A stretch of 64,000 bases of DNA, from contig NZ_AQWS01000005.1 of NCBI RefSeq assembly GCF_000375405.1, positions 28,283 to 92,282 on the forward strand. Reading direction: 5' to 3'. Positions 7,842 through 16,952 of this stretch are shown here, piece by piece. The notes under the pieces were generated by a model. The model was not told the DNA's origin. It made no database searches and saw only the letters and a program-made list of their open reading frames with translations. The DNA is from Bacteroides propionicifaciens DSM 19291 = JCM 14649. Lineage in GTDB: Bacteria > Bacteroidota > Bacteroidia > Bacteroidales > Bacteroidaceae. The position numbers and the translations under genes were made by a program. Every line of letters starts with the position of its first letter. The stretch's first letter is position 1.

Positions 7842-10031
7842 TTATCTTGCAAAAAGTAATTCTCTATACTTAGGTAATGGCCAAATTTCATCATCAACCT
7901 CCATTTCTAGATGATCAATATGGTATCTAATTTCGTCTAGATGAGGATAAACAGTTCTCTCATATGCTTCGGCCTTTTCGGTATAGCAGTCCATTTTGTT
8001 TGCCACCTTGCGACACTCAATCATCTCTTTAACTAGTTTTTTTATGCTTGTTACACGATATGATATTTCTCGCACAAGCTCTAGACGGTCTGCACTAAGA
8101 ACTTTAAATTCTTCATCATCAAAGATTGTTTTTAGTCCTACTAAATTTCTTAAGAGTCTGTTTTGATAGCTAACCGCAATAGGTACGATATGATTGATGG
8201 CTAAATCTCCCAAAACTCTACTTTCGATCTGAATCTTTTTAGTGTATTTCTCAAGTTCTACCTCTAGGCGGCTATTGAGTTCACTTTCAGTGAATATACG
8301 TTCTGAAGTAAACATTTTCTTCGTTGACTCACTAACATAGTAGGTCAGTGCTTCGGTCACGGGATTAATATTACTTAAACCTCTTCGTTGTGCTTCTTCT
8401 TTCCATGCTTCAGAATATCCATCTCCTTCAAATAAAATGGTCTGTGATTCAAGAATTTCTTTCTTGAGTAGCTTAAAGAGTGCTTCATCTCTGCTTATTC
8501 CTTTGGCTATAAGGTTTTCAAGCTCTTCTCGAAATTGATTTAGCTGATAGGCCATAGCTCCATTGATAACAATCATTGAGGCAGCACAATTGGTTGACGA
8601 ACCAGCAGCTCGGAATTCAAATCGGTTACCTGTAAACGCAAAAGGAGAAGTTCTATTTCTGTCAGTCGAGTCAAGTAAGATTTCAGGAATTCTTCCTACA
8701 CCAAGTTTGAGTGTGGTCTTTTCCTCTGGAGTCATCTTGTTATCGCCCACTTGCTCTACTATTGAGTCGAGAGTTTCGGTGAGTTCTCTGCCTAAGAATA
8801 TCGATAAAATAGCTGGTGGTGCTTCGTTGGCACCCAAACGATGTGTATTCCCAGCACTTACTATGGAAGCTCTTAGTAGGTCTTGGTTCTTGTAAACCAT
8901 CTTAATCGCATTCACAAGGAAAGTTAGAAAAAGTAAGTTTCCTTTGGGGTTTTTACCAGGAGCAAATAAGTTGATTCCTGTGTCTGTAGATAATGACCAG
9001 TTGTTATGTTTACCCGATCCGTTAATTCCTTTATAAGGTTTTTCGTGAAACAGTACTGCAAAGCTATGCTTTTGAGCTACTCGTTTCATAAGATCCATAA
9101 CTTGCTGGTTATGATCGTTGGCTAGGTTAGCATTTTCAAATATGGGTGCTACCTCAAACTGGTTGGGTGCTACTTCGTTATGTCTGGTTTTAATAGGGAT
9201 ACCTAGTTTATGACACTCAATCTCAATCTCTTTTAAAAATGAGGTCACCCTTGGTGGAATAGATCCAAAATAATGGTCGTCGAGTTGTTGATCTTTGGCC
9301 GACGAGTGCCCCATAAGGGTTCTACCCGTAAGGTATAGATCTGGTCGAGCATTGTAAAGAGCAATATCAACTAAGAAAAACTCTTGTTCCCAGCCTAAAT
9401 TAGCATAAACTTTAGATATGTTTCTATCAAATAGTTTGCAAAGTTTTGTTGCTGCTTTGTCGACAGCTGCTACAGCTTTTAGGAGTGGTGTCTTGTAGTC
9501 GAGTGCTTCTCCTGTATATGAGATAAATATTGTTGGTATACATAATGTTGAATCAACAACAAATGCAGGAGAGCTAGTATCCCATGCTGTATAGCCACGT
9601 GCTTCAAAAGTATTACGTATGCCTCCATTAGGAAAAGATGAAGCATCGGGTTCTTGTTGGACTAACACCTTACCCGAGAACTGTTCTATTGCATCAAAAT
9701 CTTCATTTAACTCAATAAAACCGTCATGCTTTTCGGCAGTACCATCAGTTAGGGGTTGGAACCAGTGTGTGTAATGAGTTACTTCTAATGTTTTAGCCCA
9801 GCTTTTCATGCCATTTGCAATTAAGTCAGCTAACTCTCTAGAAATTGGAGTGCCTTTGTCTAAAGCCTTTGTATATTCATCGAAAGCTTCTCGAGGAAGA
9901 TACTCTTGCATTTTTTTTTGGTGGAACACGTGACTAGCATAGTAGTCTGAGAGTTTATTCGAAGGTCTATCGACTTTGAGTGGAACTCTATTATTGAGCT
10001 CTTTTAGGGCGAAAAAACGTAATTTAGACAT
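7842..10031 (-). CDS. glnN: Glutamine synthetase type III
   Basis: At 729 residues this is the size of GSIII, far longer than GSI or GSII. It has the family N-terminus (RFFALKELNNRVPLKVD) and catalytic-barrel motifs GINGSGKHNNWS, RHNEVAPNQFEVAP, AGNTHRLGANEAPPA and NRTSPFAFTGNRFEFR. It makes glutamine from glutamate, ammonia and ATP and is the usual ammonia-assimilation enzyme of Bacteroides. It stands alone between a Crp-type regulator and a divergent membrane-protein gene. A minus-strand TATTTTTG lies 31 bases before the ATG. Confidence 0.97.
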   Translation of the reverse strand: MSKLRFFALKELNNRVPLKVDRPSNKLSDYYASHVFHQKKMQEYLPREAFDEYTKALDKGTPISRELADLIANGMKSWAKTLEVTHYTHWFQPLTDGTAEKHDGFIELNEDFDAIEQFSGKVLVQQEPDASSFPNGGIRNTFEARGYTAWDTSSPAFVVDSTLCIPTIFISYTGEALDYKTPLLKAVAAVDKAATKLCKLFDRNISKVYANLGWEQEFFLVDIALYNARPDLYLTGRTLMGHSSAKDQQLDDHYFGSIPPRVTSFLKEIEIECHKLGIPIKTRHNEVAPNQFEVAPIFENANLANDHNQQVMDLMKRVAQKHSFAVLFHEKPYKGINGSGKHNNWSLSTDTGINLFAPGKNPKGNLLFLTFLVNAIKMVYKNQDLLRASIVSAGNTHRLGANEAPPAILSIFLGRELTETLDSIVEQVGDNKMTPEEKTTLKLGVGRIPEILLDSTDRNRTSPFAFTGNRFEFRAAGSSTNCAASMIVINGAMAYQLNQFREELENLIAKGISRDEALFKLLKKEILESQTILFEGDGYSEAWKEEAQRRGLSNINPVTEALTYYVSESTKKMFTSERIFTESELNSRLEVELEKYTKKIQIESRVLGDLAINHIVPIAVSYQNRLLRNLVGLKTIFDDEEFKVLSADRLELVREISYRVTSIKKLVKEMIECRKVANKMDCYTEKAEAYERTVYPHLDEIRYHIDHLEMEVDDEIWPLPKYRELLFAR

Positions 10032-10061
10032 TTTAGTACTATTTTATAGGGGGGTTGCTGA

Positions 10062-10069
10062 CAAAAATA
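10062..10069 (-). promoter_or_regulatory. -7 element for glnN
   Basis: On the minus strand this reads TATTTTTG, which matches TAnnTTTG and lies about 30 bases before the glnN start. No clear -33 TTTG is seen. A perfect inverted repeat, TTTATCAT-AATA-ATGATAAA, is in the same gap at about 10153-10172 and could be an operator. Confidence 0.45.
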
Positions 10070-10216
10070 GTGTATTTGAACTTAATATCATTTAAATTAG
10101 AGGGGGTATTTTGTTTGCCTTGCAAAAATAATTTCATTTGGCTCGAATAGAGTTTTATCATAATAATGATAAAAAAAGGAAGAAAACTTTCATTAATAAG
10201 GTATATTTGTTAGTGT

Positions 10217-12418
10217 ATGATGAGATGGCTTAAATATCAGGTTCTGTTTTGTGTATTGCTTTTGCCCTTTACTATTCAAGCTCAATTGCAGCAATACTCT
10301 AGCTTGGAAACACCAAGTCTTGAGTCTTTCTGTGTTGATTCTATTATGAATAATGTATACTTCTATGCGCCTTATTATAAAACTGCTATAGCTGAGTATG
10401 ATGCCGATTTATATGTGAAAACAAATATTGATATTCAGCGAAAGAACTTTTTGATGCGATATATTCCTCAAATGTTTCGTCCACAAAAAGGCGTTGATAA
10501 ATATGTTCTAGAAACTTATAGTGATGTGCATTATACTGCTCCCGATATTTATGACCAGAGAGTTAAAGCTATAACAGGTACTACTCCGAGGCTTAAAGGA
10601 AGCAATCCAAGTGTGCTGAGGTATTTTACAATTAATATTTATTCCACTAGTTTTCTTAACACTAAGTTAATTTCACCCATTCAAAAAGAGTTCGCCAAAT
10701 ATTATCGCTATAAAATTGAACAGGTTTACCTAGATGCTAACAATAAGTTGGAGTTTAAAATAAGCTTTGTACCCAAAAGCCAAAGTTATCAGTTGATTGA
10801 AGGATATTTTATAGTAAGCGATGATGTATGGAGTATTCGTGAAGTTAGTTTCTATGGTCGCTCCGAATACTTGAGTGTGCAATGTTACATTCGTTTGGGA
10901 GAAGTTGGAACCTCTACAGAATTTCTACCCTTAAAGCATAATATAGATGTTACTTTTAGGTTTTTGTGGAACAAAATTAGAAATGTCTATCAAGGTGCCT
11001 TTAAATATGATAAGATACAGCCTCAGTTGAGTGTTCAATTTCCAACAGACACGGTGGAGCGTAAGAGCAAGTACAATTTAACAGAGTCCTATTCTTTTCA
11101 GTTTCCCGATACGGTGAAAATAGAGCGAGAATATGATAATTTCTATAAATTCAGGTTGCTGCCTTTGCAGGCTGATGAGGCTCAACTTTACACCAATCTC
11201 AGAGCATCCAAAGATTCGATCCAGATCTACAAAGATGTTACAAAGAAAAATAAATCAGCAATATTTTGGGGTGAAGTAGGGGATTTCCTAGTGAGCAACT
11301 ACACACTTAATCTATATGAAGTTGGGAGTGTGAAGTTTTCACCAATACTAAATCCTTTTCTGTTGAGTTATAATGGGCGAGATGGAATTTCTTATAAATT
11401 GAAGATTAAATATAACCGACTCTTTAAGAATGATAGGTTATTGCGGATTTATCCTACCCTTGGGTATAACTTCAAGTATAAAGAGTTCTATTGGAAGACC
11501 TTTGCGCATTTTAATTATTGGCCACAAAAGCGTCTAGGTATAGAAATTAATACAGGTAATGGTAACCGAATTTATAGTAGTGAAGTGCTTGATGATCTTA
11601 AAGGGCAAACAGATACGATTGATTTTAAAAAGCTTAATCTGAACTACTTTAAAAATCTTCACTTCGATGTTATGCATACTTGGGAAGTCGTAAATGGGCT
11701 TCATTTCGATATTGGCTTATCTGCCTCTCGTAGGGTTAGTCCTAGGAACAATTTGCCCGACTCACTTAATCTTGATGGACGGTTTAATGGACGGTACGTT
11801 AGTGTGGCACCACGTGTTCGTACAACTTGGACTCCTGGTCAGTATTACTATATGAATGGGTATCGTAAGATTAATCTTTACTCTAAGTATCCCACTTTTA
11901 TCATCGACTGGGAGCGTGGCATTAAAGGTTTTATGGGTGCAACAGGTTCTCACGAGCGGCTTGAAATGAATATTCAACATAAGCTTGCCCTAACGATGAT
12001 GAAGAATTTATATTACCGTTTTGGCGGAGGAGTCTTTTCAAATCAAGACCAAATGTACTTTGTTGACTTTGTGTATTTTGCTAAAAACAACTTACCCGAA
12101 GGGTGGAATGATGATATTGGAGGAACGTTTCAGCTCTTAGGGCGAGAATGGTTTAATGCTTCGCAGTGGTATTTGAGAGCGAACTTTGTTTATGAATCAC
12201 CTTTCATACTTCTGCCTCATATAAAGAAGTACACGCGTTCAGTAATCAATGAGCGTCTTTATCTGAATCTTTTAGTAATGAACCAGATGCATCCTTATAT
12301 GGAGGTAGGTTATGGTATAGGTACTCATATCTTCGATTTTGGGGTTTTTGGTGCTTTGGCAAACTGGAATAATACAAAAATAGGGTGTAAGATAACCTTT
12401 GAGTTGTTTAATAGGTAA
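10217..12418 (+). CDS. DUF5686 family outer-membrane protein
   Basis: A 733-residue exported protein with a signal peptide (hydrophobic LFCVLLLPFTIQAQ, cleavage likely after QAQ). The mid region (residues about 60-280) and the long, aromatic, strand-rich C-terminal half ending in FELFNR resemble DUF5686, a Bacteroidetes family modelled as an outer-membrane beta-barrel related to TonB-dependent receptors. Many members start with a carboxypeptidase-regulatory-like domain; that domain is not evident here. The function is unknown. It is a single gene. TATATTTG ends only 7 bases before the first ATG, so a transcript from there would be nearly leaderless. A second in-frame ATG follows immediately. 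Confidence 0.75.
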   Translation: MMRWLKYQVLFCVLLLPFTIQAQLQQYSSLETPSLESFCVDSIMNNVYFYAPYYKTAIAEYDADLYVKTNIDIQRKNFLMRYIPQMFRPQKGVDKYVLETYSDVHYTAPDIYDQRVKAITGTTPRLKGSNPSVLRYFTINIYSTSFLNTKLISPIQKEFAKYYRYKIEQVYLDANNKLEFKISFVPKSQSYQLIEGYFIVSDDVWSIREVSFYGRSEYLSVQCYIRLGEVGTSTEFLPLKHNIDVTFRFLWNKIRNVYQGAFKYDKIQPQLSVQFPTDTVERKSKYNLTESYSFQFPDTVKIEREYDNFYKFRLLPLQADEAQLYTNLRASKDSIQIYKDVTKKNKSAIFWGEVGDFLVSNYTLNLYEVGSVKFSPILNPFLLSYNGRDGISYKLKIKYNRLFKNDRLLRIYPTLGYNFKYKEFYWKTFAHFNYWPQKRLGIEINTGNGNRIYSSEVLDDLKGQTDTIDFKKLNLNYFKNLHFDVMHTWEVVNGLHFDIGLSASRRVSPRNNLPDSLNLDGRFNGRYVSVAPRVRTTWTPGQYYYMNGYRKINLYSKYPTFIIDWERGIKGFMGATGSHERLEMNIQHKLALTMMKNLYYRFGGGVFSNQDQMYFVDFVYFAKNNLPEGWNDDIGGTFQLLGREWFNASQWYLRANFVYESPFILLPHIKKYTRSVINERLYLNLLVMNQMHPYMEVGYGIGTHIFDFGVFGALANWNNTKIGCKITFELFNR

Positions 12419-12489
12419 GCTGTATTTTTTATAGAATTGCTAATCAGTCTATAAACTACTTATTCTTCTAAAAATAAGGCGCTTGAATT

Positions 12490-12521
12490 TTTGGTGAATT
12501 CATTCAATAAGTGTATTTTTG
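12490..12521 (+). promoter_or_regulatory. rpsA promoter
   Basis: TTTG at 12490-12493, a 20-base spacer, and TATTTTTG at 12514-12521 form a full Bacteroidetes primary promoter. The predicted start leaves a leader of about 55 bases that is AT-rich and has no Shine-Dalgarno sequence, as is usual for ribosomal protein S1 in this phylum. Confidence 0.82.
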
Positions 12522-12582
12522 CACCCGATTCTAGAATAATATAATGTCTAATTCAATTAAAGTATTTAATAACAATTAATTA

Positions 12583-14394
12583 ATGGAAAATTTTAAAAAC
12601 ATTGCTCCTCTTGAAGATTTCAACTGGGATGCATATGAAAGCGGAGAAATCTCTACAGGAGTTGACCACGATCAACTAGCAAAAGCTTATGATGAAACTT
12701 TAAACAAAGTAAGCGACCGTGAAGTGGTTGATGGCGTTGTAATCGCTATGAACAAACGTGAAGTTGTTGTGAATATTGGTTACAAATCTGACGGTATCAT
12801 TCCTTTAAATGAATTCCGTTACAATCCTGATCTTAAAGTAGGTGATACTGTTGAGGTATATATCGAAAGCCAGGAAGATAGAAAAGGACAATTAATCCTT
12901 TCTCACAAAAAAGCTCGCGCAGCTCGCGCATGGGAGCATGTTAACGCTGCTCTTGAAAACGAAGAAATTATCAAAGGTTACATCAAATGTCGTACTAAAG
13001 GCGGTATGATTGTTGACGTATTTGGTATCGAAGCGTTCTTACCAGGTTCACAAATTGACGTACGTCCTATCCGTGACTACGATGTGTTCGTTGGTAAAAC
13101 TATGGAATTCAAAGTGGTTAAAATCAACCAAGAATTCAAAAACGTTGTTGTTTCACACAAAGCTCTTATCGAAGCTGAACTTGAACAACAAAAGAAAGAA
13201 ATTATCAGCAAACTTGAAAAAGGACAAGTACTTGAAGGTACTGTTAAGAACATCACATCATACGGTGTATTTATCGACCTTGGTGGCGTAGATGGTCTTA
13301 TCCACATTACTGACCTTTCATGGGGCCGTGTAAGTGATCCTAAAGAAGTTGTTGAACTTGACCAAAAACTTAACGTTGTTATTCTTGATTTTGATGATCA
13401 GAAGAAACGTATTGCTTTGGGTCTAAAACAACTTACTCCTCATCCATGGGATTCTCTTGATGAGAACCTTAAAGTTGGTGATAAAGTAATGGGTAGAGTT
13501 GTTGTTATGGCTGACTACGGTGCATTCGTTGAAATCGCTGCAGGTGTAGAAGGTCTTATCCACGTTTCAGAAATGTCATGGTCACAACACTTACGTTCAG
13601 CTCAAGACTTTATGAAAGTTGGTGACGAAGTTGAAGCTGTTATCTTGACACTTGATCGTGAAGAACGCAAAATGTCTCTAGGCATCAAACAACTTAAACA
13701 AGATCCATGGGAATCAATCGAAGAAAGATACCCTGTTGGTTCTAACCACACTGCTAAAGTACGTAACTTTACAAACTTTGGTATCTTCGTTGAAATCGAA
13801 GAAGGTGTTGATGGTTTAGTACATATCTCAGACCTTTCTTGGACTAAGAAAATCAAACACCCATCTGAGTTTACTCAACTAGGTGCTGATCTTGATATCG
13901 TAGTTCTTGAAATCGACAAAGAAAACCGCCGTTTAAGCCTAGGTCACAAGCAACTTGAAGAAAATCCTTGGGATGTATTCGAAACAGTATTTACTGTAGG
14001 TTCAGTACACGAAGGTACTATCATCGAAATGCTTGATAAAGGTGCAGTAATTGCTCTTCCTTACGGTGTTGAAGGTTTCGCAACTCCAAAACACTTAGTA
14101 AAAGAAGACGGTGCACAAGCTCAACTAGACGAAAAACTAGACTTCAAAGTTATTGAATTTAACAAAGAAGCTAAACGTATCATTCTTTCTCACAGCCGTA
14201 TCTTCGAAGATGCTGCTAAGACAGAAGCTAGAGAAGCTAGAGAAGAAGTAAAAGCTAGCAACCAAGCTGCTGCTAAAAAAGCTCCTAAGAAAGAAGTTGC
14301 TGCTGCTCCATCTCAAAACCAAGCTGCTTCAACTACACTAGGTGATTTTGATGCTCTTGCTGAATTGAAAGAAAAACTAGAAGGTAAAAACTAA
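12583..14394 (+). CDS. rpsA: 30S ribosomal protein S1
   Basis: A 603-residue protein with six consecutive S1 (OB-fold) repeats, each recognisable by phrases like GTVKNITSYGVFIDLGGVDGLIH and AKVRNFTNFGIFVEIEEGVDGL. The last repeat is more diverged (EGTIIEMLDKGAVIALPYG). The tail after residue 545 is rich in Ala, Lys and Glu and ends TLGDFDALAELKEKLEGKN. S1 binds mRNA at the small ribosomal subunit and is important where Shine-Dalgarno pairing is not used. Codon use is strongly biased compared with its neighbours, as expected for a highly expressed gene. It is transcribed alone and closed by a strong terminator. Confidence 0.98.
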   Translation: MENFKNIAPLEDFNWDAYESGEISTGVDHDQLAKAYDETLNKVSDREVVDGVVIAMNKREVVVNIGYKSDGIIPLNEFRYNPDLKVGDTVEVYIESQEDRKGQLILSHKKARAARAWEHVNAALENEEIIKGYIKCRTKGGMIVDVFGIEAFLPGSQIDVRPIRDYDVFVGKTMEFKVVKINQEFKNVVVSHKALIEAELEQQKKEIISKLEKGQVLEGTVKNITSYGVFIDLGGVDGLIHITDLSWGRVSDPKEVVELDQKLNVVILDFDDQKKRIALGLKQLTPHPWDSLDENLKVGDKVMGRVVVMADYGAFVEIAAGVEGLIHVSEMSWSQHLRSAQDFMKVGDEVEAVILTLDREERKMSLGIKQLKQDPWESIEERYPVGSNHTAKVRNFTNFGIFVEIEEGVDGLVHISDLSWTKKIKHPSEFTQLGADLDIVVLEIDKENRRLSLGHKQLEENPWDVFETVFTVGSVHEGTIIEMLDKGAVIALPYGVEGFATPKHLVKEDGAQAQLDEKLDFKVIEFNKEAKRIILSHSRIFEDAAKTEAREAREEVKASNQAAAKKAPKKEVAAAPSQNQAASTTLGDFDALAELKEKLEGKN

Positions 14395-14430
14395 TCTTAA
14401 ACTTAGTTTAGATTAATTCTCCAGTATATT

Positions 14431-14470
14431 GAATGGGGTGTTTACTTTAAAGTAAACACCCCATTCTTGT
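14431..14470 (+). terminator. rpsA terminator
   Basis: A perfect hairpin, GAATGGGGTGTTTACT and its complement around a TTAA loop (14431-14466), is followed by a short T-rich stretch. Confidence 0.9.
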
Positions 14471-14498
14471 ATTAGTACGTAGGAAGTTTTTATCTTTG
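14467..14498 (+). promoter_or_regulatory. rnz promoter
   Basis: TTG at 14467-14469, a 21-base spacer and TATCTTTG at 14491-14498 fit the consensus. The -33 element abuts the rpsA terminator. The predicted transcript starts about 15 bases before the rnz ATG. Confidence 0.7.
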
Positions 14499-14518
14499 CT
14501 CAAAACCTTATTTGAATT

Positions 14519-15433
14519 ATGCCAAAGTTTGAAGTTACTATATTGGGTTGCGGTTCAGCACTTCCCACCACCAAGCATAACCAGACTTCTCAGGTCGTAA
14601 ATTTTAGAGAGAAACTCTTTATGATCGACTGTGGTGAAGGTACGCAGTTGCAGTTTAGAAAAGCAAAGCTCAAGTTTACTCGACTTGGGCGTATTTTTAT
14701 ATCTCATTTACATGGTGATCATTGCTTTGGCCTACTGGGCTTGATATCAACATTTGGCATGCTCGGACGAACTGCTGATCTGTATATCCACTGTCCTAAA
14801 GGCTTGGCTGCACTTCTCGAACCCTCCCTGAACTTCTTTTGTAATCAGAGTCCATTTAAGGTGATATTTGAGGAGTTTAACCCCAAAGTTTCTACTGTTC
14901 TCTATGAAGACCGTTCGCTAGTTGTAACTAGCATTCCGCTTAAGCATCGTATGCCCAGTTCTGGTTTTCGTTTTCAGGAGAAAGCAGGGCCTAACCATAT
15001 AAATAAGGAACAGATAGACTTTTATGAGGTTCCAAGCTTTGAATTGAACCGACTGAAGGCGGGTTTTGATTATGTTACTCCTCAGGGGCAGACCATATCA
15101 AACTCTGTTCTAACATTCCCTGCTGAGCCTGTACGCAGCTATGCTTATTGTTCAGATACTGCCTATTATGAACCAGTAATAGAGCATGTAAAGGGAGTCG
15201 ATTTGCTTTTCCATGAAGCTACATTTGCGAGCACTGAAGCTCTTCGTGCTGCACAAACCCTGCACTCTACAGCCGAGCAAGCAGCCACTATTGCTAAACA
15301 GGCTGAAGTGAAGCGTCTGTTAATTGGACATTTTTCTGCACGTTATCCCAATGAGGAGCGATTAAGGCAGGAGGCCATGCAGGTCTTTCCGAATGTTGAA
15401 GTAGCAGATGAGATGTTGACTTTTACGGTATGA
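14519..15433 (+). CDS. rnz: Ribonuclease Z (tRNA 3' endonuclease)
   Basis: This 304-residue metallo-beta-lactamase-fold protein has the RNase Z pattern. Metal-binding HLHGDH lies at H63-x-H65-x-D67-H68, and downstream are SIPLKHRMPSSGFRF, AYCSDTAYYE, HEATFA and LLIGHFSARY. It cleaves the 3' trailer of tRNA precursors. Length and motifs fit the short bacterial RNase Z/BN form. It is followed within 20 bases by an ECF sigma factor gene, so the two are probably cotranscribed. Confidence 0.95.
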   Translation: MPKFEVTILGCGSALPTTKHNQTSQVVNFREKLFMIDCGEGTQLQFRKAKLKFTRLGRIFISHLHGDHCFGLLGLISTFGMLGRTADLYIHCPKGLAALLEPSLNFFCNQSPFKVIFEEFNPKVSTVLYEDRSLVVTSIPLKHRMPSSGFRFQEKAGPNHINKEQIDFYEVPSFELNRLKAGFDYVTPQGQTISNSVLTFPAEPVRSYAYCSDTAYYEPVIEHVKGVDLLFHEATFASTEALRAAQTLHSTAEQAATIAKQAEVKRLLIGHFSARYPNEERLRQEAMQVFPNVEVADEMLTFTV

Positions 15434-15451
15434 TTTTAATTGAGGTATCGC

Positions 15452-16006
15452 ATGAAAACTAAAATAACAGATGAACAAATAGCTCTTTTGATTCAAGACG
15501 AACGAACCCTTGAATTAGGATTTAGATATTTAGTTGATACCTATAGTGAGCCGTTGTATCATCATATCAGACGAATAGTTTTAACACATGAGAATGCCAA
15601 TGATGTACTTCAAAATACATTTATGAAGGCATGGTTGGGTTGCGAAAACTTTGAAGGAAGATCCAAAATATCTACTTGGCTCTATCGGATTGCAGTCAAT
15701 GAAAGTCTGAGCTTTATAGAAAAGAATAAGAATCGTTTTGCTCTTGATATTGATAATCCCGAGCATGGACTTGAAGATATGCTAAAGAGTGATAGTTATT
15801 TCTGTGGTGATGAATTAGCCATTGAACTTCAAAAGGCTATTCAAGAACTACCAGAGAAACAACGCTTGGTGTTTCTTATGAAATATTATGATGATATGAA
15901 ATATACTGAGATATCTAAGATACTTGGTACATCTGTTGGGGCTCTCAAAGCCTCTTATCATCATGCAACAAACAAGATTGAGGAATATTTTCGTAAACTC
16001 GATTAA
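15452..16006 (+). CDS. ECF RNA polymerase sigma factor
   Basis: A protein of 184 residues with sigma region 2 (YHHIRRIVLTHENANDVLQNTF, STWLYRIAVNESL) and region 4 (LPEKQRLVFLMKYYDDMKYTEISKILGTSVGALKASYHHA). The ATG at 15452 is preferred to the in-frame TTG at 15440. The next gene encodes a small single-span membrane protein with a cytoplasmic N-terminal part, the usual place for an anti-sigma factor, followed by an exported Spy-like protein. The three together look like an envelope-responsive unit. The target regulon cannot be read from this window. Confidence 0.92.
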   Translation: MKTKITDEQIALLIQDERTLELGFRYLVDTYSEPLYHHIRRIVLTHENANDVLQNTFMKAWLGCENFEGRSKISTWLYRIAVNESLSFIEKNKNRFALDIDNPEHGLEDMLKSDSYFCGDELAIELQKAIQELPEKQRLVFLMKYYDDMKYTEISKILGTSVGALKASYHHATNKIEEYFRKLD

Positions 16007-16036
16007 ACCTTTCACATTAATAGTCATCTAATAACT

Positions 16037-16045
16037 AGAAGGAGG
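16037..16045 (+). promoter_or_regulatory. Strong Shine-Dalgarno sequence before the putative anti-sigma gene
   Basis: AGAAGGAGG lies 4 bases before the ATG at 16050. Nearly all other genes here have AT-rich, SD-less starts, so this site is unusual and fixes the start. Confidence 0.7.
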
Positions 16046-16049
16046 TATT

Positions 16050-16415
16050 ATGGATAATAAAAATTTAGATAAGATTAAAGGTGAGAATCCTTTTATTGTT
16101 CCTGAAGATTACTTCAGTACGCTTACGGATCAGATAATGGAGGGGTTACCTACAAAGTCATCGGTTGAAGAATCTATTAAAAATCAACCTGTTAGTCTTT
16201 GGGATAAAGTTAAGCCTTTAGCTTATCTAGCTGCTATATTTATTGGTGCTGCTTTGATTGTTCGTGTGCTTATTAACACTAAAACAGAGGAGTATGATTA
16301 CATCTCTCAAATCAATGTTGAAGAGGTTTCGGATGAATTTATAGACGAGACTATTGAAGGTGCTTTTCTTGATGATTATGATATGCACGTTTATTTAACC
16401 AGTTATACAGAATAG
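16050..16415 (+). CDS. Small single-span membrane protein, putative anti-sigma factor
   Basis: This 121-residue protein begins with a hydrophilic segment containing ENPFIVPEDYF, a phrase typical of proteins encoded next to ECF sigma genes in Bacteroidetes. It has one membrane segment at about residues 69-90 (LAYLAAIFIGAALIVRVLI) and an acidic periplasmic tail. The gene follows the sigma factor by 43 bases and precedes an exported protein by 4 bases. The role as anti-sigma factor is inferred from position and topology; no classical zinc-binding anti-sigma motif is seen. Confidence 0.7.
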   Translation: MDNKNLDKIKGENPFIVPEDYFSTLTDQIMEGLPTKSSVEESIKNQPVSLWDKVKPLAYLAAIFIGAALIVRVLINTKTEEYDYISQINVEEVSDEFIDETIEGAFLDDYDMHVYLTSYTE

Positions 16416-16419
16416 GTTT

Positions 16420-16878
16420 ATGAAAAGGATAATGTTCAGTTTTTTGTTTTGTCTGACACTAGTGCTCGGTGCTGAAGCTTCAACACATTTTTATCAGCAC
16501 TTGACTCCTGTAGAGTTTCAGCAGAAGCAACGCGAATTTATTACAGCTGAGGTTAAGCTTACACCTCAGGAAGCAAATAGTTTCTTTACACTCTATAATG
16601 AGCTTCAAGAGGCAAAACGTGTAAATAATCGAAAGATTATGGAGCTCATGAAGAAGTCGAATCAGGAACTATCTGATGAAGAGTACACCCAAACTCTCGA
16701 TGAGATTTTTAAACTTAAGAAGAGTAATGCAGATTTAGACTTAGCGTATAACGAAAAATATAAGCAGGTTATACCAAGTAAAAAGATTTTTGAGATTATA
16801 CGTGCGGAGTCTAAGTTCAGACGTCAAATTATCCGAGGGATGAATCACCAAAAACGAGGTAAGCGTTCTGGTAAGTAG
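16420..16878 (+). CDS. Exported Spy/CpxP-like helical protein
   Basis: A 152-residue protein with a signal peptide (MFSFLFCLTLVLGAEAS). The mature part is almost entirely helical and charged. It begins with an LTPQEA motif of the kind seen in Spy/CpxP proteins (LTxxQ) and ends in a basic KRGKRSGK tail. Such proteins act as periplasmic chaperones or stress sensors. It sits 4 bases after the putative anti-sigma gene and is the last gene of the unit. Family assignment is tentative because the helical composition is not specific. Confidence 0.6.
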   Translation: MKRIMFSFLFCLTLVLGAEASTHFYQHLTPVEFQQKQREFITAEVKLTPQEANSFFTLYNELQEAKRVNNRKIMELMKKSNQELSDEEYTQTLDEIFKLKKSNADLDLAYNEKYKQVIPSKKIFEIIRAESKFRRQIIRGMNHQKRGKRSGK

Positions 16879-16905
16879 ATTGATGGTTACCCCTAGTTTA
16901 GATAT

Positions 16906-16952
16906 AAAAAGTAGAGCAGCAGATCACTAAGATTCGCTGCTCTACTTTTTTT
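16906..16952. terminator. Bidirectional terminator between the sigma unit and fumC
   Basis: Arms AAAAAGTAGAGCAGC and GCTGCTCTACTTTTT enclose a 15-base loop, with T-rich tracts on both strands. The fumC stop codon (minus strand) begins at the edge of the hairpin. Confidence 0.88.

Noticed and set aside
10152..10173. Perfect palindrome TTTATCAT-AATA-ATGATAAA as an operator for glnN
   Set aside because: Short and made only of weakly informative A/T bases with few G/C; no matching copy was found elsewhere in the window.
10202..10216. TATATTTG directly before the DUF5686 start as a promoter for a leaderless mRNA
   Set aside because: The -7 motif fits, but no TTTG lies at -33, and the motif is AT-rich enough to occur by chance. 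Noted in the gene entry only.
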